A DNA stretch of 64,000 nt from B30-G6 sp964633115 (GTDB lineage: Bacteria > Desulfobacterota > Desulfobacteria > Desulfobacterales > B30-G6), in assembly GCA_964633115.1 (NCBI GenBank), contig CAZWEO010000009.1, forward strand, positions 12,018-76,017, written 5' to 3'. Under the pieces are notes generated by a model. It saw only the letters and a list, made by a program, of their open reading frames with translations. It did no database searches and had not been told where the DNA came from. A program made the translations under genes and the position numbers. Shown one piece after another: positions 61,890-64,000 of the stretch (the stretch's first letter is position 1; each line of letters starts with the position of its first letter).

Positions 61890-63764
61890 TTGTCATCCCA
61901 TTCCAATATATATGATGTCATCGTTGTCGGTGCCGGGCACGCCGGTTGTGAAGCCGCACTGTCTGCCGCCCGGATGGGTTGTCAGGTACTCCTGGTGGCC
62001 ATCGATCTGGACAAAGTTGCGGCGATGCCCTGCAGTCCCTCCATCGGTGGTATGGCCAAGGGACAGTTGGTCAAAGAAGTCGATGCTCTGGGAGGTGAAA
62101 TGGCTCGGATTACCGACCGGTCCGCCATCCAATACCGTACCCTGAACACCAAGAAAGGCCCGGCAGTACACTCATCCCGGACCCAAAATGACAAGATCCA
62201 ATATCACCTGGCCATGAAGCAGGTGGTGGAAGATCAGCCAAACCTAACCCTCAAGCAAGCCCTGGTGGAGAGGTTAGTCATCGCGAATGACAAAGTGGTT
62301 GGTATTGAGGACCATACCGGCTTTGGATACCAAGCCCAAACCGTGATTTTGGCCACGGGGACATTTTTAAGTGGCCTTATGCATATTGGTTTTAAATCCA
62401 TGCAAGCCGGTAGAGCCGGTGAATTTGCCGCTTATGGCCTGGCTCAGAACCTAAAAGATATCGGCTTGACCCTTGGCCGCATGAAGACGGGTACACCCCC
62501 GAGACTGCATCGAGATAGTATCGATTTCAGCAGATTTAAGAAACAAGATAACGAAAGCGCGCCAAACCTGTTTTCTTTTTTTTCAGAGAAAGCGCCCTTG
62601 AAACAGGTGCCCAGTTTCATCGGTCATACCAATCAGCACGCACATCGGATTGTGCAGAGAAACCTAAAGTATTCAGCATTGTACGGGGGTAAAATTTCTG
62701 GCGTTTCCGCGCGTTACTGTCCCTCTATTGAAGACAAAATCGTGCGATTCCCTGAAAGGGACCGCCATCAAATCATCCTGCAGCCCGAGGGCCTCAGCAC
62801 TCAGGAGGTATACGCCAGCGGTCTTGGAAACAGCTTGCCTTTAGAGATTCAGATCCAGTTTGTTCGCTCCGTCAAAGGACTTGAAGCAGCTGAAATTATG
62901 CGGCCGGCCTATGCCATTGAATATGACTATGTCAACCCCGTGCAGTTGAAACCGACCTTGGAAACCCAGCCTGTTGCCGGTCTATTTCTGGCCGGGCAAA
63001 TTAACGGCACCTCAGGATATGAGGAAGCTGCAGCCCAAGGCCTTTGGGCCGGGATCAATGCTGCTTGTCAGATCCAGAAAAGACCGGCATTTCTTCTGGA
63101 TCGGGCCCAGGCCTATATGGGGGTGATGATCGACGACCTGGTTACCCGCGGGACCCGAGAACCTTACCGTATGTTTACCTCACGAGCTGAATACCGACTT
63201 ATGCTGCGGGAGGACAACGCGGATTTAAGACTCATGCAAATCGGCCATGATCTGGGTCTTATCGATGATGACACGGTCAAAGACGTTCGCGAAAGAAAGA
63301 ATCAGATCGCCGCAGAAATCAAGAGAGTCAAAGAGACCGTGATTAAACCGTCTCAAAGTACCAATGCTTATTTGAAGGCTAAGGGAACCGGACCAGTGAA
63401 AAATGGCATCTATCTGGATCGCTTATTGAAACGCAACGAGTTGTCCTATGATGCAGTTGAAGCGCTGGCACCACCCACCGAACCTGTGAAGCCAAAGGTG
63501 GCCAAGCAGGTAGAAATTGAGGTGAAGTACGAAGGGTATATCCAGAGACAACTCAGTGAAATAGAAAAATTCAATCATCTTGAAAAAATTCGAATACCAG
63601 AGGCTTTTGACTATACCGCCGTACATGGTCTTTCCAATGAACTCAAGGAGAAACTGAGTGAAATCCAACCGATATCCTTGGGACAGGTCTCCCGCATGGA
63701 GGGTATGACCCCTGCAGCGATATCGATCCTGATGGTGGCCCTCCGGACGCGGTCAACAGGTTGA
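61890..63764 (+). CDS. mnmG: tRNA uridine-5-carboxymethylaminomethyl modification enzyme MnmG (GidA)
   Basis: 624 residues, standard length. It works with MnmE to modify wobble uridine 34 in some tRNAs, using FAD. FAD motif VIVVGAGHAGCEAALSAARM is at the start, CSPSIGGMAKGQLVKE and GRMKTGTPPRLH follow, and GTSGYEEAAAQG and FTSRAEYRLMLREDNAD lie in the C-terminal half. The start is TTG at 61890, with AAAGGA 9 bases upstream. No MnmE or rsmG gene is visible nearby; the window ends 236 bases after the stop, in DNA without recognised features. Confidence 0.97.
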   Translation: MSSHSNIYDVIVVGAGHAGCEAALSAARMGCQVLLVAIDLDKVAAMPCSPSIGGMAKGQLVKEVDALGGEMARITDRSAIQYRTLNTKKGPAVHSSRTQNDKIQYHLAMKQVVEDQPNLTLKQALVERLVIANDKVVGIEDHTGFGYQAQTVILATGTFLSGLMHIGFKSMQAGRAGEFAAYGLAQNLKDIGLTLGRMKTGTPPRLHRDSIDFSRFKKQDNESAPNLFSFFSEKAPLKQVPSFIGHTNQHAHRIVQRNLKYSALYGGKISGVSARYCPSIEDKIVRFPERDRHQIILQPEGLSTQEVYASGLGNSLPLEIQIQFVRSVKGLEAAEIMRPAYAIEYDYVNPVQLKPTLETQPVAGLFLAGQINGTSGYEEAAAQGLWAGINAACQIQKRPAFLLDRAQAYMGVMIDDLVTRGTREPYRMFTSRAEYRLMLREDNADLRLMQIGHDLGLIDDDTVKDVRERKNQIAAEIKRVKETVIKPSQSTNAYLKAKGTGPVKNGIYLDRLLKRNELSYDAVEALAPPTEPVKPKVAKQVEIEVKYEGYIQRQLSEIEKFNHLEKIRIPEAFDYTAVHGLSNELKEKLSEIQPISLGQVSRMEGMTPAAISILMVALRTRSTG

Positions 63765-64000
63765 AATCCGAATCAATATCAATGGGTTCAAATGTGATCT
63801 CTACCTTGACACACTTTATGAAGACACTTAATTTATAGAAGTTTAAAGAACAATCTGATAAATAGGCGAAGGATTCAAGGGGCCAAGGTAAAGATCAGCC
63901 TTGCAAGTTAATGGATTCTGTTTACCATAAATTTTCATGCTCTGACGCGCACAACCAAGCATGAAACATCTACTATTACAATATATTTGATATTTTCATT

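Noticed and set aside
1..64000. tRNA, rRNA, prophage or complete insertion sequence
   Set aside because: No clover-leaf, rRNA block, integrase or transposase was recognised on either strand by reading.

Overview
The window looks like part of a draft genome or metagenome bin of a strictly anaerobic, sulfate-reducing Desulfobacterota (Desulfobacterales-like) bacterium; one 100-N scaffold gap lies at 52508-52607. The reasons are a true DsrC with both C-terminal cysteines, a siroheme-decarboxylase-type AhbA/AhbB protein, a single-chain pyruvate:ferredoxin oxidoreductase, several heterodisulfide-reductase (Hdr) paralogues, in-frame UGA codons best read as selenocysteine, and a very high density of two-component and sigma-54 regulators. 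This placement is inferred from gene families, not from a marker tree.

Layout. 1-7.2 kb: the end of pyruvate:ferredoxin oxidoreductase, a MITE-like palindromic element, a YkgJ-type protein, then a leftward group of nitrilase-family hydrolase, large hybrid kinase and AhbA/B-like protein, and a separate YjbQ gene. 7.3-17.5 kb: a leftward electron-transfer operon of a Sec-containing HdrA N-terminal piece, NuoE-like, NuoF-like, a NuoG/HdrA fusion, Sec-containing MvhD, two iron-sulfur subunits and a FlxA-like FAD/NAD subunit, with dsrC at its end. The HdrA module appears split: its N-terminal flavin/Sec part is a free 127-residue protein and the remainder is fused behind a NuoG-like N-terminus. 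17.8-22.8 kb: a double-receiver protein with two 140-residue Cys-rich repeats, an NtrC-type regulator and a kinase with an N-terminal Rossmann domain. 23.2-25.3 kb: miaA, a small exported protein and a phosphoribosyltransferase. 25.8-32.4 kb: three sensor kinases, one broken by an in-frame stop and one with two periplasmic haem-c-like motifs.

32.4-44.1 kb: a second Hdr island, also leftward: a pseudo-receiver with Asn for the phospho-acceptor Asp, a membrane HdrC/HdrB-like fusion, an HdrA with an embedded GltD/NfnB module, an array of mini-hairpins, MvhD (Cys form), an FrhB-like iron-sulfur protein, and an HdrA with a complete receiver domain embedded in it. It starts behind a good sigma-54 promoter. 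44.7-57.9 kb: a GcvH-like Cys-rich protein, a sigma-54-promoted Cys-rich protein plus gdhA, NtrC/kinase pairs, an archaemetzincin, a second Rossmann-domain kinase, a PAS-PAS-sigma-54 activator and a receiver-kinase. 58.4-63.8 kb: a Cache/HAMP/PP2C phosphatase, a TIGR01212-type radical SAM protein and mnmG with a TTG start.

How it fits together (inference). Two flavin-based electron-bifurcation-type modules would connect NAD(H), ferredoxin, thiol/disulfide carriers (probably DsrC) and the quinone pool. They are surrounded by, and in one case physically fused to, phospho-relay domains. Shared dyads (GTATA-N7-TATAC near the first module; GTTGC-N8-GCAAC near the second module and a Rossmann kinase) and two sigma-54 promoters suggest redox- and energy-responsive control of electron routing.
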